From: Deltaproteobacteria bacterium
Lineage (GTDB): Bacteria > Desulfobacterota > B13-G15 > RBG-16-54-18
Length of the DNA stretch: 64,000 nucleotides
Reading direction: 5' to 3'
NCBI GenBank assembly: GCA_016927065.1
Contig: JAFGNJ010000005.1
Coordinates: forward strand, 186,001-250,000
The position numbers were made by a program, and so were the translations under genes. The notes beneath the pieces are model-generated. The model was not told the origin of the DNA. It made no database searches and worked only from the letters and a program-made list of their open reading frames with translations. Shown one piece after another: positions 53,098 to 61,872 of this stretch; position 1 is the stretch's first letter, and every line of letters begins with the position of its first letter.

Positions 53098-54345
53098 CTA
53101 GATTTGGTGCTCTATGCAGTGTTCACGGAGGGTGTTGAGAGCGGCGAAGAAATCCCGCATCATGACGCTCACCGGATACATCCCCCTTTCGGTAACCCGC
53201 AGCGTGCCGTCCCCAGAAATCAATTTGAAGGCCTTGAAAAAGGCAAGCTCTGCCCAGAGTTTGCCAGCAGTATCCCCACCGAAACGGCGGCGTAAGGCCT
53301 CAGTATCCAGCTTCATCCCAAAGAGCTTGGTCAAGAAATAGTAACGCAGGTTTTCCTTTTTAGATAACGTGCGCCAACCCACGATCGGTAGGCGGTTGGC
53401 AGCGGTGAGTTCATGGTAACGTTCGAGGGCGAAGGAGTTAACATAGAAATTGCCCCGCAAGATGCTTACGGAACCGGAGCCGATGCCGATATAATCATCA
53501 TAATCAATGATATATTCATCAATCATGCGCTCCCCGCGGGAAAAGCACCATGCCGTAGAAGCGGTATAGCCGTCATGGTAAAACTCTCTGAGTATGACAT
53601 CGTAAAATCGTTTCTCGCGGGAGTTATCCACTCTGTTGAACTTTCGCTCTAAGGCGTCTTTCTTATGAGGGGAGGGCATAAGGGGATAGAACGTCGCCTG
53701 ATCGACACCCAATTCCTTGAAGGCGGCTACGTCAGCTTCGAATTGCGCGACGGTCTGGCTGGGAAAATTAAAGACGAAGTCGACGTTGAGGGTATCGAAG
53801 TGCCCCTCTGCCATAAGCAGGCGTTTCTTAACTTCATCGGCAGGACCGTTGTCCCGCCCCATGGTTTTGAGCACCGACTCTTCGAAGCTCTGTACGCCGA
53901 TGGAGAGACGGTTGATACCCGCCTTGTGCAAAAGCTCTCTGTTCTCCACGGTAAGTTCGCGGGGAGTCGTCTCCAGCGATATTTCCCGGACGGGGCACCG
54001 TGAGCGCAGGTATTCGATAAAAGACAGGAGCTCGTCCATGAGTACGGTTGGGGTGCCCCCGCCGAAGTAAATGCTGGAGAACGTAAAGCCGCGCTGGACA
54101 TACAGTTCCAGCTCTTTTTTCAAGTCGATAAAGTAGCGACGCGCCAGATCTTCGCGGAAGAGGTAGCGATTGAAACAGCAAAACGGGCACAACGAACGAC
54201 AGAACGGGATGTGCACATAGAGCGAAGGACCCTGCCCACTACCTAACGTATCGCCATTTATTATGGACTCGTCAATGGTGGAGTTGAGACGGCGGAATTT
54301 ACGCCCCTCGCGCCTGGTAATATAGCTGACCAGATCGGGTATCAT
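53098..54345 (-). CDS. HemN/HemW-like radical SAM protein (coproporphyrinogen III oxidase family)
   Basis: 415 residues. YVHIPFCRSLCPFCCF is the CxxxCxxC cluster motif in HemN form, IYFGGGTPTVL the GGE-like SAM motif, INRLSIGVQSF and GRDNGPADEV follow as in HemN/HemW/HutW. The C-terminal part has YIGIGSGSVS and ends in a winged-helix-like segment. Family members oxidatively decarboxylate coproporphyrinogen III, chaperone heme (HemW) or open heme. Here no heme genes adjoin, so the exact role is open. Single gene, leftward. Confidence 0.85.
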   Translation of the reverse strand: MIPDLVSYITRREGRKFRRLNSTIDESIINGDTLGSGQGPSLYVHIPFCRSLCPFCCFNRYLFREDLARRYFIDLKKELELYVQRGFTFSSIYFGGGTPTVLMDELLSFIEYLRSRCPVREISLETTPRELTVENRELLHKAGINRLSIGVQSFEESVLKTMGRDNGPADEVKKRLLMAEGHFDTLNVDFVFNFPSQTVAQFEADVAAFKELGVDQATFYPLMPSPHKKDALERKFNRVDNSREKRFYDVILREFYHDGYTASTAWCFSRGERMIDEYIIDYDDYIGIGSGSVSILRGNFYVNSFALERYHELTAANRLPIVGWRTLSKKENLRYYFLTKLFGMKLDTEALRRRFGGDTAGKLWAELAFFKAFKLISGDGTLRVTERGMYPVSVMMRDFFAALNTLREHCIEHQI

Positions 54346-54441
54346 AACTTCTTAAAAAAATGATACCATACATGGACATTCTTGGCGAGCACTTTTGTGG
54401 TGCGGTGAACATGAATGATCTTTTCTGACAAGACGGAAAAA

Positions 54442-54470
54442 ATACCTCTGGTCTTGCGTTGGAGAGGTAT
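54442..54470. promoter_or_regulatory. Inverted repeat upstream of selA
   Basis: ATACCTCT (54442-54449) pairs with AGAGGTAT (54463-54470), 13-nt loop; a TTTTTTT run follows at 54478-54484. It could be a terminator on the plus strand, but no rightward gene ends nearby, so a small leader RNA or operator is possible. Confidence 0.4.
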
Positions 54471-54522
54471 GATATACTTTTTTTATGACACTCCATGATG
54501 ATACCTTGAATTTCACCATCAC

Positions 54523-54540
54523 GTATACCACAGCGTATAC
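54523..54540. promoter_or_regulatory. Paired GTATAC boxes upstream of selA
   Basis: GTATAC at 54523-54528 and 54535-54540, six bp apart, 36 bp before the selA ATG. The 6-6-6 layout is a possible operator. No regulator is known from the window. Confidence 0.3.
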
Positions 54541-54576
54541 TACAAAGGATAAAACGCGGACACCTTAGGAGGAAGA

Positions 54577-56004
54577 ATGCCCCAGAGGGAATCGAGCCAA
54601 CTGCTCAGAAAGATCCCCAAGGTAGATGAACTCCTTATGGCTGCCGAGATCAAGGAGCTCCTGGATGTCCATCCCCCAGAGGTGGTGAGGGAGGGGATCC
54701 GCAACGGCCTACAGCGGCTTCGCCAGGCGATCCTGGGCGCCGAGAAGACCGAGGATATAACGGAGGAAAGTTTTTCTCTCTCGAACCTCCTCCCGCTCTT
54801 TAAAGAAGAGATCGCCAAACAGGTCAACCCCAATCTGCGGCGGGCCATCAACGCCACCGGCGTGGTGATCCACACCAATCTGGGACGCTCCCCTTTAAGT
54901 GAACGGGCCTTGAGAGAGATAGAAGAGGCCGCAAAAGGATATTCCAATCTGGAGTACGACCTTATCAAGGGCGCACGCGGGTCTCGCTATGTCCATGTGG
55001 AGGAAATCCTCCTGCGCCTGAGCAAGGCCGAAGGGGGACTGGTGGTCAACAACAACGCCGGTGCCGTACTCCTCGCCCTCAATACCCTCGCAGTGGGGCG
55101 GGAGGTAATCGTCTCCCGTGGGGAGCTGGTGGAGATCGGCGGGGCCTTCAGGATACCCGATGTCATGGCCAAAAGCGGTGGCACCCTGAGGGAGGTGGGG
55201 ACTACCAATAAGGTTCACTTGAAAGACTACGAAGAGGCCATCTCGGACAAGACCGGCCTCTTGCTCAAGGTGCACACCAGCAACTACCGGGTGGTCGGCT
55301 TTACCTCTGAGATCAGCCTAGAGGAACTGGTCCAACTGGGAGAAAAACACAATCTCCCCGTGATGAATGATTTGGGAAGCGGCTGCCTCATCGATCTCTC
55401 CTCGTATGGCATGGAAAAGGAGCCGACGGTCCAAGAGGCCATCAAGACAGGGGTTGGCGTGGTAACTTTCTCCGGTGACAAGCTCCTTGGAGGACCCCAG
55501 GCGGGGATCATCCTGGGTAAAAAGGACCTGATCGACATGATCAAGGCCAACCCCCTGAACAGGGCGCTCAGGATCGATAAACTCACCTTGGCGGCCCTGG
55601 AATCCACCCTCATCGCATATTTGAGCGAGGCGGAGGCAATAAAAGAGATCCCCACCCTGCGCATGCTGACCATTCCCCTGGATGAGCTGCAAAAGCGGGC
55701 GAAGCGCCTCCAGCAACTCTTGGCAAAAGAAACAGATGGGGCTGCTATCGAGGCCATCAAAACGACCTCCCAGGTGGGAGGAGGTGCTCTCCCCCTGCAT
55801 GACCTGCCCACCTGGGCAGTGGCCGTGAAGCCCACCACAGCATCCCTCGAGGCCCTGGAGGCAGCGCTGAGAAATCAAGCCCCGCCCATTATCGCCAGGA
55901 TAACAGATGACCGGATCTGCCTGGACCTTAGAACCATTCTGGCAGATGAGTTCACTCTTATAGTTCACGGAATGGCCCAGGCCCTCCGAAAGATCAGCAC
56001 GTAA
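54577..56004 (+). CDS. selA: L-seryl-tRNA(Sec) selenium transferase
   Basis: 475 residues. LRKIPKVDELL opens, INATGVVIHTNLGRSPLSE and NLEYDL follow, and VTFSGDKLLGGPQAGIILG holds the PLP lysine. The enzyme converts Ser-tRNA(Sec) to Sec-tRNA(Sec) using selenophosphate. It shows that this organism inserts selenocysteine and supports the TGA reading of the protein at 46 kb. It is followed 2 bp later by the pseudouridine synthase. selB and selC are not in the window. Confidence 0.97.
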   Translation: MPQRESSQLLRKIPKVDELLMAAEIKELLDVHPPEVVREGIRNGLQRLRQAILGAEKTEDITEESFSLSNLLPLFKEEIAKQVNPNLRRAINATGVVIHTNLGRSPLSERALREIEEAAKGYSNLEYDLIKGARGSRYVHVEEILLRLSKAEGGLVVNNNAGAVLLALNTLAVGREVIVSRGELVEIGGAFRIPDVMAKSGGTLREVGTTNKVHLKDYEEAISDKTGLLLKVHTSNYRVVGFTSEISLEELVQLGEKHNLPVMNDLGSGCLIDLSSYGMEKEPTVQEAIKTGVGVVTFSGDKLLGGPQAGIILGKKDLIDMIKANPLNRALRIDKLTLAALESTLIAYLSEAEAIKEIPTLRMLTIPLDELQKRAKRLQQLLAKETDGAAIEAIKTTSQVGGGALPLHDLPTWAVAVKPTTASLEALEAALRNQAPPIIARITDDRICLDLRTILADEFTLIVHGMAQALRKIST

Positions 56005-56006
56005 CG

Positions 56007-56975
56007 ATGGCGCAATCCGGGGGAGAATTCACCCTGACGGTGGAGCGGGCGGGCCACAACAAGAGACTCGACCTCTTCCTGGCCGAACACCTTCCTGCGC
56101 AGTCCCGCGCCCAGATCCAGCGATACATCCGGGATGGGCATATTGTGCTCAACGCCGCACCCGCTAAGGCCAAGACCCAGGTAAAGGCGGGAGACCTCAT
56201 CACGGGGCATCTGCCGGCACCCACGGTTTCGGAGGTCATTCCTGAGGAACTGCCTATACCGTTCATCTATCAAGACGAACATATCGTTGTGATAAATAAG
56301 CCTGCCGGCATGGTAGTCCACCCCGCCGGCAGGGTGCAATCGGGGACCGTGGTCAACGCCCTCCTCTTTCACGTGCGTGACCTCCAAGGGGTGGGAGGGG
56401 TGGTGCGCCCGGGCATCGTCCACCGCCTGGACAAGGGGACCTCAGGGGTTATGGTGGCGGCCAAGAGCGACCGGGCCCACGAGGCCCTGGTGAATCAATT
56501 TAAGGAGCGGGAGGTACAAAAGACCTACCTCGCCCTGGTCTATGGTAAGATAGAGGGAGCTGAGGGTGCCATCACCGCTCCCATGGGGAGGCACCCTACG
56601 GACCGCAAGCGGTTTTCCCTGCGCACTCGGCAACCCAAGGAGGCCCTGACTGAGTGGCTGGTGCAGGAACGGTTTGAGGGGATCACCTTCGTGCAGGTAT
56701 CGCCAAAAACGGGCAGGACCCATCAGATCCGGGTCCACATGGCCTCCATCAACCACCCTTTGGTGGGGGACCCCCTCTACACTAAAACGAGGAGGTTCGC
56801 ACAGATAGAGGATTCCGTGCTGAGGGAACGAATCGAGGCCCTGGGGAGGCAGGCCCTGCACGCCTCCCGCATCGCCTTCCGCCATCCCATCACGGGAAAG
56901 ACCTTGGAGTTCACCGCCCCCCTGCCAGCGGACATAGAAAACATCCTGGAGGTATTGCGTGGCACAAGAGCATAA
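56007..56975 (+). CDS. rluD: RluA-family pseudouridine synthase (RluD-like)
   Basis: 322 residues. An S4 RNA-binding domain (RLDLFLAEHLPAQSRAQIQR) is followed by the catalytic domain with HRLDKGTSGVMV (catalytic Asp) and GRTHQIRVHMA. RluD makes pseudouridines in 23S rRNA helix 69. Assignment to RluD and not RluC is from the S4 domain and length; it is tentative. Overlaps the next gene by 17 bp. Confidence 0.9.
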   Translation: MAQSGGEFTLTVERAGHNKRLDLFLAEHLPAQSRAQIQRYIRDGHIVLNAAPAKAKTQVKAGDLITGHLPAPTVSEVIPEELPIPFIYQDEHIVVINKPAGMVVHPAGRVQSGTVVNALLFHVRDLQGVGGVVRPGIVHRLDKGTSGVMVAAKSDRAHEALVNQFKEREVQKTYLALVYGKIEGAEGAITAPMGRHPTDRKRFSLRTRQPKEALTEWLVQERFEGITFVQVSPKTGRTHQIRVHMASINHPLVGDPLYTKTRRFAQIEDSVLRERIEALGRQALHASRIAFRHPITGKTLEFTAPLPADIENILEVLRGTRA

Positions 56976-57672
56976 CCTAAAGGTCAAGGAACAAAACGGC
57001 GCCACCTATCTTCAACTCCCCCTCTTTCGCACCAAAAAGCACGCCTTCTGCACCCGCACGGGAGAAAAAGGAGTCCTGGATATCCTCGGCGTCCCACAGG
57101 GGCGGCTCCTCACCTTGCGGCAGGTCCACGGGGCTGATGTTCTGGTGTTCGATGGGGACACGAGGATCCTGACTCACCCCCTCCCCTATGATGCCGTTAT
57201 CACGAACAAAAAGAGGGTGGCACTAGGGATCTCGACGGCTGACTGCCTCCCCATCTTGATGATCGATAAATCGAAGAAGATCATCGCCGCCGTCCATGCC
57301 GGCTGGCGGGGGTTATGGCGTGGGATCATAGAGAGAACCGTAGGCGAGATGATCAAGACCTTTGAAAGCTCACCTGCGGACATCGTGGCCGGGATCGGCC
57401 CGGGGATCGGCCCCTGCTGCTACGAGGTGGGGACGGATGTGACGAGTCTCTTTCAGGACTCCTACAAGGACGCTCATCAGTTTATCCAGAAACGTGAGGG
57501 GCGGCAGTACCTTGACTTGAGCCGCGCCGCTCAGTTAGAATTAACTACGGTGGGAATCCCCCCAGAGAATATCGAAACTATCCCCCTCTGCACCGCCTGC
57601 AGGGAGGATCTTTTTTTCTCTTACCGGCGGGATAAAAAAGCGGGGAGACAGTTGAGTTTTATCATGCTGTAA
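56959..57672 (+). CDS. pgeF: YfiH/PgeF family peptidoglycan-editing (purine nucleoside phosphorylase-like) protein
   Basis: 237 residues from a GTG inside the rluD-like 3' end. TLRQVHGADVLVF, STADCLPILMID, AAVHAGWRGLWRGI and GPGIGPCCYEVG carry the zinc His/Cys set of the multicopper-oxidase-like fold. Members remove wrong L-Ser muropeptides or act on purine nucleosides. The gene order rluD-yfiH is common. Confidence 0.9.
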   Translation: MAQEHNLKVKEQNGATYLQLPLFRTKKHAFCTRTGEKGVLDILGVPQGRLLTLRQVHGADVLVFDGDTRILTHPLPYDAVITNKKRVALGISTADCLPILMIDKSKKIIAAVHAGWRGLWRGIIERTVGEMIKTFESSPADIVAGIGPGIGPCCYEVGTDVTSLFQDSYKDAHQFIQKREGRQYLDLSRAAQLELTTVGIPPENIETIPLCTACREDLFFSYRRDKKAGRQLSFIML

Positions 57673-57684
57673 AAGGAGGCTGTT

Positions 57685-57993
57685 ATGTTTATTGAAAGTA
57701 TTGAGGGCAAGCTCATCCTTTTCTTGGCCCAGGTGCTTAATCTTGGTCTTTTCATCTACATGTGGATCGTCATTATCAGGGCCCTCATCTCGTGGGTGAG
57801 CCCCAATCCTTACAACCCAATCGTCCAATTCCTCTACCGGGCAACCGAGCCGGTTCTCTGGCGGGTGCGCAGAATAATCCCCATCGGGGGTTTCGGGATC
57901 GATTTTTCCCCCCTCATCGTGATCCTCGTCATCATCTTTCTGAGAAGCTTCGTAGTCAAAACACTTGTTCAGCTTGCCTATCGGCTCGGATGA
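57685..57993 (+). CDS. YggT family membrane protein
   Basis: 102 residues with two helix blocks: FLAQVLNLGLFIYMWIVII and LIVILVIIFLRSFVVKTLV. RALISWVSPNPYNPIVQFLY and TEPVLWRVRRIIP are the YggT signature. Inner-membrane, role in osmotic or division physiology. AAAAGGAGG precedes the ATG. Next gene starts 1 bp after the stop. Confidence 0.92.
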   Translation: MFIESIEGKLILFLAQVLNLGLFIYMWIVIIRALISWVSPNPYNPIVQFLYRATEPVLWRVRRIIPIGGFGIDFSPLIVILVIIFLRSFVVKTLVQLAYRLG

Positions 57994-57994
57994 G

Positions 57995-58282
57995 ATGAAG
58001 GAAGTCTCAGTAACCCTCAAGATCCATCTCCAGCCCCGGGCCTCGCGCAATGGGATCGACGGGGTGCATGGAGACGCCCTTAAGGTAAAGGTAACCTCCC
58101 CTCCCCTGGAAGGAAGGGCGAACAAGGCCGTAAAGAAACTTTTAGCCGAACAACTGGGGCTTTCCCCATCTCAGGTCGAAATCATTGCCGGCCAGCGCTC
58201 TCGGGAAAAACTTGTGCGGGTCTCCGGCCTCTCCAGGACGGAGGTGGAAAGGGCCTTGGGTACACACCTCCCGGCCCCATGA
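57995..58282 (+). CDS. DUF167/YggU family protein
   Basis: 95 residues from the ATG at 57995. KIHLQPRASRNGIDG, KVKVTSPPLEGRANKAV and IIAGQRSREKLVRV are the YggU pattern. It is a small alpha/beta protein of unknown biochemical role, nearly always next to yggT. Overlaps the following gene's ATG by 4 bp. Confidence 0.92.
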   Translation: MKEVSVTLKIHLQPRASRNGIDGVHGDALKVKVTSPPLEGRANKAVKKLLAEQLGLSPSQVEIIAGQRSREKLVRVSGLSRTEVERALGTHLPAP

Positions 58283-59229
58283 AACGCGTATCCTTCTTTT
58301 TGCTCGTTTCTCTCATCCTCTCAGTACCAGCACTCCTCCCAGCCGCATCGTGGCTTGAGATCCGCTCAGCGCATTTCATCATGAAGTATCAGAAACCGGA
58401 GCACAAGATGGCCGCCTTCCTCTTGCAACGGGCCGAGGAGACCAGGAAAACAATCCTGAATGATATCGGCCATGCACCCCCGCCCCCTACCGTGATCTAT
58501 CTCGCCCCCACATGGAAGCAATTTCAGGAGGCTCAGCCCGGGGGTGATCCCCCCACCTGGGCAACTGGAACGGCCTATCCCGCGCGCAATCTCATCTGCC
58601 TCAGGTCGCCCCGGGGGATGAAGGGAGGGAGGATAGACATCGAGGAGGTCCTTCGGCACGAATACACCCACCTCGTCTTAGCGAAGACCCTAAAAGGCAA
58701 CGATGCCCCCCGGTGGCTCGATGAGGGGTTCACCATGCTCCAGAGCAGGGGGTGGAACTTTTCGTGGACCTATTGCCTGAGCAGGGGGGTCTTGAGGGAT
58801 GCGCTCATCCCCCTGGAAGAATTGACATACGGCTTTCCGCTCGATCAGGACCAGGCCCGGCTCGCCTATGCCCAGAGCCTCAGCTTTGTGAGCTTTATCA
58901 AGACCGAGTACGGACCCGAAACACTCCCCCGTCTCATCACGGGACTCGCCCACGGCCTCGATGCGGAGACTGCCCTCAAACAGGCCACGGGATTAGGACT
59001 GAGAAATCTGGAGCGGCAGTGGAAGACGGAACTAAAAAAGAGATACAGCTGGATCCCCATCGTCACCAGCTTCTTTTCTCTGTGGTTTCTGGCAAGTCTC
59101 CTCTTTCTGCTCAGCTACTGGCTCAAGCGCAGGAGGGCGAAGAGAATTTTGGCAGAGTGGGAGCAGGAGGAGGCCCGCGCAGAATCTCAGCTTCTCCAAG
59201 GATCAACTGGCGAGAAGGATCGGGAATGA
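58279..59229 (+). CDS. Membrane-anchored gluzincin-like peptidase (peptidase MA-like)
   Basis: 316 residues. Signal peptide VSFFLLVSLILSVPALLPA. HEYTH (residues ~119-123, the HExxH zinc motif) and WLDEGF (third ligand Glu) give a gluzincin active site. A C-terminal helix (FFSLWFLASLLFLLSYWL) and a charged tail anchor it in the inner membrane with the catalytic part outside. A role in envelope protein processing is likely; substrate unknown. Confidence 0.82.
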   Translation: MKRVSFFLLVSLILSVPALLPAASWLEIRSAHFIMKYQKPEHKMAAFLLQRAEETRKTILNDIGHAPPPPTVIYLAPTWKQFQEAQPGGDPPTWATGTAYPARNLICLRSPRGMKGGRIDIEEVLRHEYTHLVLAKTLKGNDAPRWLDEGFTMLQSRGWNFSWTYCLSRGVLRDALIPLEELTYGFPLDQDQARLAYAQSLSFVSFIKTEYGPETLPRLITGLAHGLDAETALKQATGLGLRNLERQWKTELKKRYSWIPIVTSFFSLWFLASLLFLLSYWLKRRRAKRILAEWEQEEARAESQLLQGSTGEKDRE

Positions 59230-59290
59230 GATGGGGTTCAAAGATTAATGAAGAAGTACGGTATATAAATCAAACGCTATGCTTTCCTTA

Positions 59291-59815
59291 CTAGGCCCCA
59301 TCCAACCCGTGATGTTCTATCTTACGGTACCATGACCCGGGGTCTGTTAAATACTCTTCGGTATCCTTCAGCGTCAGGTAGTGCTCATTTTCGATCTGGG
59401 CAAGGAGCTTAAAAAACGCCTTTTCCTTGGGGTCAGAAACTTTCTCACTTAGTTCAGCGTAGTACTTCGCACCCTTGGCCTCAAACGCAATGGCCGTTCG
59501 TATCGCCTTCAGGTCGTTGGCATTTTGCTCAGACACTTCTTCAGCCATTTTGGTAACTCTAATCAGCATGTTTTTCACTCTAGTCCCATTAACTTCGAGG
59601 GGGACAGTGTCAGGCCATTTCGCCCCTTTTTTCCATTGTTCGTGGAGTTGCTTGAGACGTTCGTAGTGCTCCAATTCCTCTTCAGCGATCTGTTGGAACA
59701 TAAGTTTACCGAGGGGATTTTTGGTCTTTTCAGCTTTTTTTAAATAGAACTCACGCTCTCTCATCTCGTTATCGAGGGCTACCTCTAACGCATTCAGACG
59801 CTCCTTATCAACCAT
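59291..59815 (-). CDS. Ferritin-like/rubrerythrin-type protein
   Basis: 174 residues from the ATG at 59815 with AAGGAGG 8 nt before. Two ferritin-like helix pairs: EMREREFYLKKA with QQIAEEELEHYERL, and AIAFEAKGAKYYAEL with LAQIENEHYLTL, giving two ExxE/ExxH di-iron half-sites. No rubredoxin domain is fused. Possible role in iron or peroxide handling in anaerobes. It follows tyrS on the same strand. Confidence 0.88.
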   Translation of the reverse strand: MVDKERLNALEVALDNEMREREFYLKKAEKTKNPLGKLMFQQIAEEELEHYERLKQLHEQWKKGAKWPDTVPLEVNGTRVKNMLIRVTKMAEEVSEQNANDLKAIRTAIAFEAKGAKYYAELSEKVSDPKEKAFFKLLAQIENEHYLTLKDTEEYLTDPGSWYRKIEHHGLDGA

Positions 59816-59834
59816 GATCACAACCTCCTTCTCA

Positions 59835-61064
59835 TTAAACAAGTACAACTCTATGATAACGCTTCTTCCCCGCCCGTAAAATAACGACCCCCGCCTTAAT
59901 ATGTTCCTCAGTGATCAACTCATCAATCCCATTGAGGCGCATCCCATTAACATATCCGCCACCTTGCGAAATTAATCTTCTCGCCTCGCCCCGGGAAGAA
60001 CATAATCCTGTCACAGCAAAGAGCTCAACAGCAGCCATCCCCTTCGTAAAATGTGCCTTTTCCAAAGAGGTGGTGGGCATGGCGTCTAAACTTCCTTCCT
60101 CGCCGCTGAAGGCCATCTTTGAGGCCTCACGGGCCTTTGTGGCTTCTTCCTTTCCATGGGTAATCGCGGTGGCCTCAAAGGCCAGGGCTTCTTTAGCCTG
60201 TCGAAGATCAGATCCAGTAAGACGACCATATTCCTTAATCTCATTCATAGGCAGAAAAGTAAAAAGGGCCAGGAAACGCTCAACGTCCCGATCGTCGGTG
60301 TTTATCCAGTATTGATAGTACTCATAGGGGGAAGTTCGTTCAGAATCTAACCAGATAGCTCCCAGGGCCGTTTTCCCCATCTTATCCCCTGACGCTGTGG
60401 TAATCAAAGGAAAAGTCACGCCATATGACGCCCCGCTTGCTACCCTTCGGATAAGGTCAACACCCGCCACGATGTTACCCCACTGATCACTCCCTCCCAT
60501 CTGGAGACGACAATCATGTTCACGATACAGGTGGAGAAAGTCATACGCCTGTAAGAGCATATAATTAAACTCCACGAAGTTCAGTCCGGTCTCCAAGCGT
60601 GTCCGATACGATTCAGCGGTTAACATACGATTGACGCTGAAATGTCTCCCAATGTCACGGAGGAATTCAATATATTTTAATTTTTTCAACCAATCTGCGT
60701 TGTTCAGGAGTAAGGCCTTCCCCTTGCCAAAATCAAGGTAGGTAGAAAGTTGCTCTTTGATGCCGCGGGCGTTCTCCTCCACTTCCTTATCTGTGAGGAT
60801 CTGCCTCATTTCTGTCTTTCCACTTGGGTCTCCGATTAGGGCAGTCCCACCTCCTACCAAAGCGATAGGGCGGTGACCTGCCCGCTGCATGTGCATGAGA
60901 GACATGATCGGTATCAAGCTCCCTACATGGAGGCTCGGTGCCGTCGGGTCAAAGCCAATATAACACGTGATTTTCTGAGAACCGAGGAGGTCTCTCAATC
61001 CATCCTCCTCGGTAACCCCTTCAATAAAACCTCTTTCCTGTAACGTATTATAGATATTGTGCAT
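59835..61064 (-). CDS. tyrS: Tyrosyl-tRNA synthetase
   Basis: 409 residues. Class I signature PSLHVGSL (HIGH) and GDKMGKTALG (KMSKS variant), with tyrosine-binding GFDPTAPS and QMGGSDQWGN; a C-terminal S4 domain (GLCSSRGEARRLISQGGGYV). It charges tRNA-Tyr. The stop lies 20 bp before the ferritin-like gene, and ymdB is 8 bp upstream. Confidence 0.96.
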   Translation of the reverse strand: MHNIYNTLQERGFIEGVTEEDGLRDLLGSQKITCYIGFDPTAPSLHVGSLIPIMSLMHMQRAGHRPIALVGGGTALIGDPSGKTEMRQILTDKEVEENARGIKEQLSTYLDFGKGKALLLNNADWLKKLKYIEFLRDIGRHFSVNRMLTAESYRTRLETGLNFVEFNYMLLQAYDFLHLYREHDCRLQMGGSDQWGNIVAGVDLIRRVASGASYGVTFPLITTASGDKMGKTALGAIWLDSERTSPYEYYQYWINTDDRDVERFLALFTFLPMNEIKEYGRLTGSDLRQAKEALAFEATAITHGKEEATKAREASKMAFSGEEGSLDAMPTTSLEKAHFTKGMAAVELFAVTGLCSSRGEARRLISQGGGYVNGMRLNGIDELITEEHIKAGVVILRAGKKRYHRVVLV

Positions 61065-61072
61065 AATTTATT

Positions 61073-61852
61073 TCAATCCAGACCCATTTTAACCCTGCGG
61101 ATACCGCGACTGAGGCCAGTCTTTTCATCTACGTCAACGATTACCCCCTGGAGTTCTATGTTACCCGTAGCCGGCTCAAACTTGTTGGGAAGCATGGTAA
61201 GAAATCTTTCCAGGGCGATCTCCTTTTTTATACCAATGACAGAGTCGATGGGGCCGGTCATTCCTGCATCGGTGATATACGCCGTCCCGCCGGGTAACAC
61301 CCTTTCGTCGGCCGTCTGGACATGCGTATGGGTCCCTAAAACAGCGCTCACCTCGCCGTCGAGAAACCAACCAAGGGCACACTTTTCAGAGGTGGCCTCT
61401 GCATGGAAGTCAACGATAATCACCTTCGTCTCCCTTCTTAAAACAGAGAGATGTTCCTCAGCGGTCTTAAAGGGCGATTCGAGGGCCCGCATGAAAACCT
61501 GCCCCTCCAGATTCAGGACTCCGATCTTCACCGCACTCGAGGTCGTATATATCCCGCTTCCCCTCCCTGGCGCGCCAGGAGGATAGTTGGCAGGACGCAG
61601 CAGACGAGGCTCCTCTTCGAGGAACGGTATAATCTCCTTTTTTCTCCAGATGTGGTTGCCAGATGTTATGACGTTGACTCCGCCATCCAATAACATCTTT
61701 GCATTCTGAGGACTTATACCTATTCCCCCCGAGCTGTTCTCGCCATTGGCGATAACAAAATCAACCCCTTCTTTCATCAGCTGGGGAAGGAGATCTACCA
61801 CAGCCCGTCTTCCCCCTTTCCCCACGATATCCCCAATAAATAGTATCCGCAA
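61073..61852 (-). CDS. ymdB: YmdB-like metallophosphoesterase (TIGR00282 family)
   Basis: 259 residues. LFIGDIVGKGGRRAV, NGENSSGG, SGNHIWRKKE, VDFHAEATSEK and GTHTHVQTAD are the metal ligands of this phosphodiesterase family. Members act on 2',3'-cAMP or RNA-related signals. It is 20 bp after the rny stop, a well-known gene pair. Confidence 0.93.
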   Translation of the reverse strand: MRILFIGDIVGKGGRRAVVDLLPQLMKEGVDFVIANGENSSGGIGISPQNAKMLLDGGVNVITSGNHIWRKKEIIPFLEEEPRLLRPANYPPGAPGRGSGIYTTSSAVKIGVLNLEGQVFMRALESPFKTAEEHLSVLRRETKVIIVDFHAEATSEKCALGWFLDGEVSAVLGTHTHVQTADERVLPGGTAYITDAGMTGPIDSVIGIKKEIALERFLTMLPNKFEPATGNIELQGVIVDVDEKTGLSRGIRRVKMGLD

Positions 61853-61872
61853 TCCCGACCCTTTTCTCGTTA

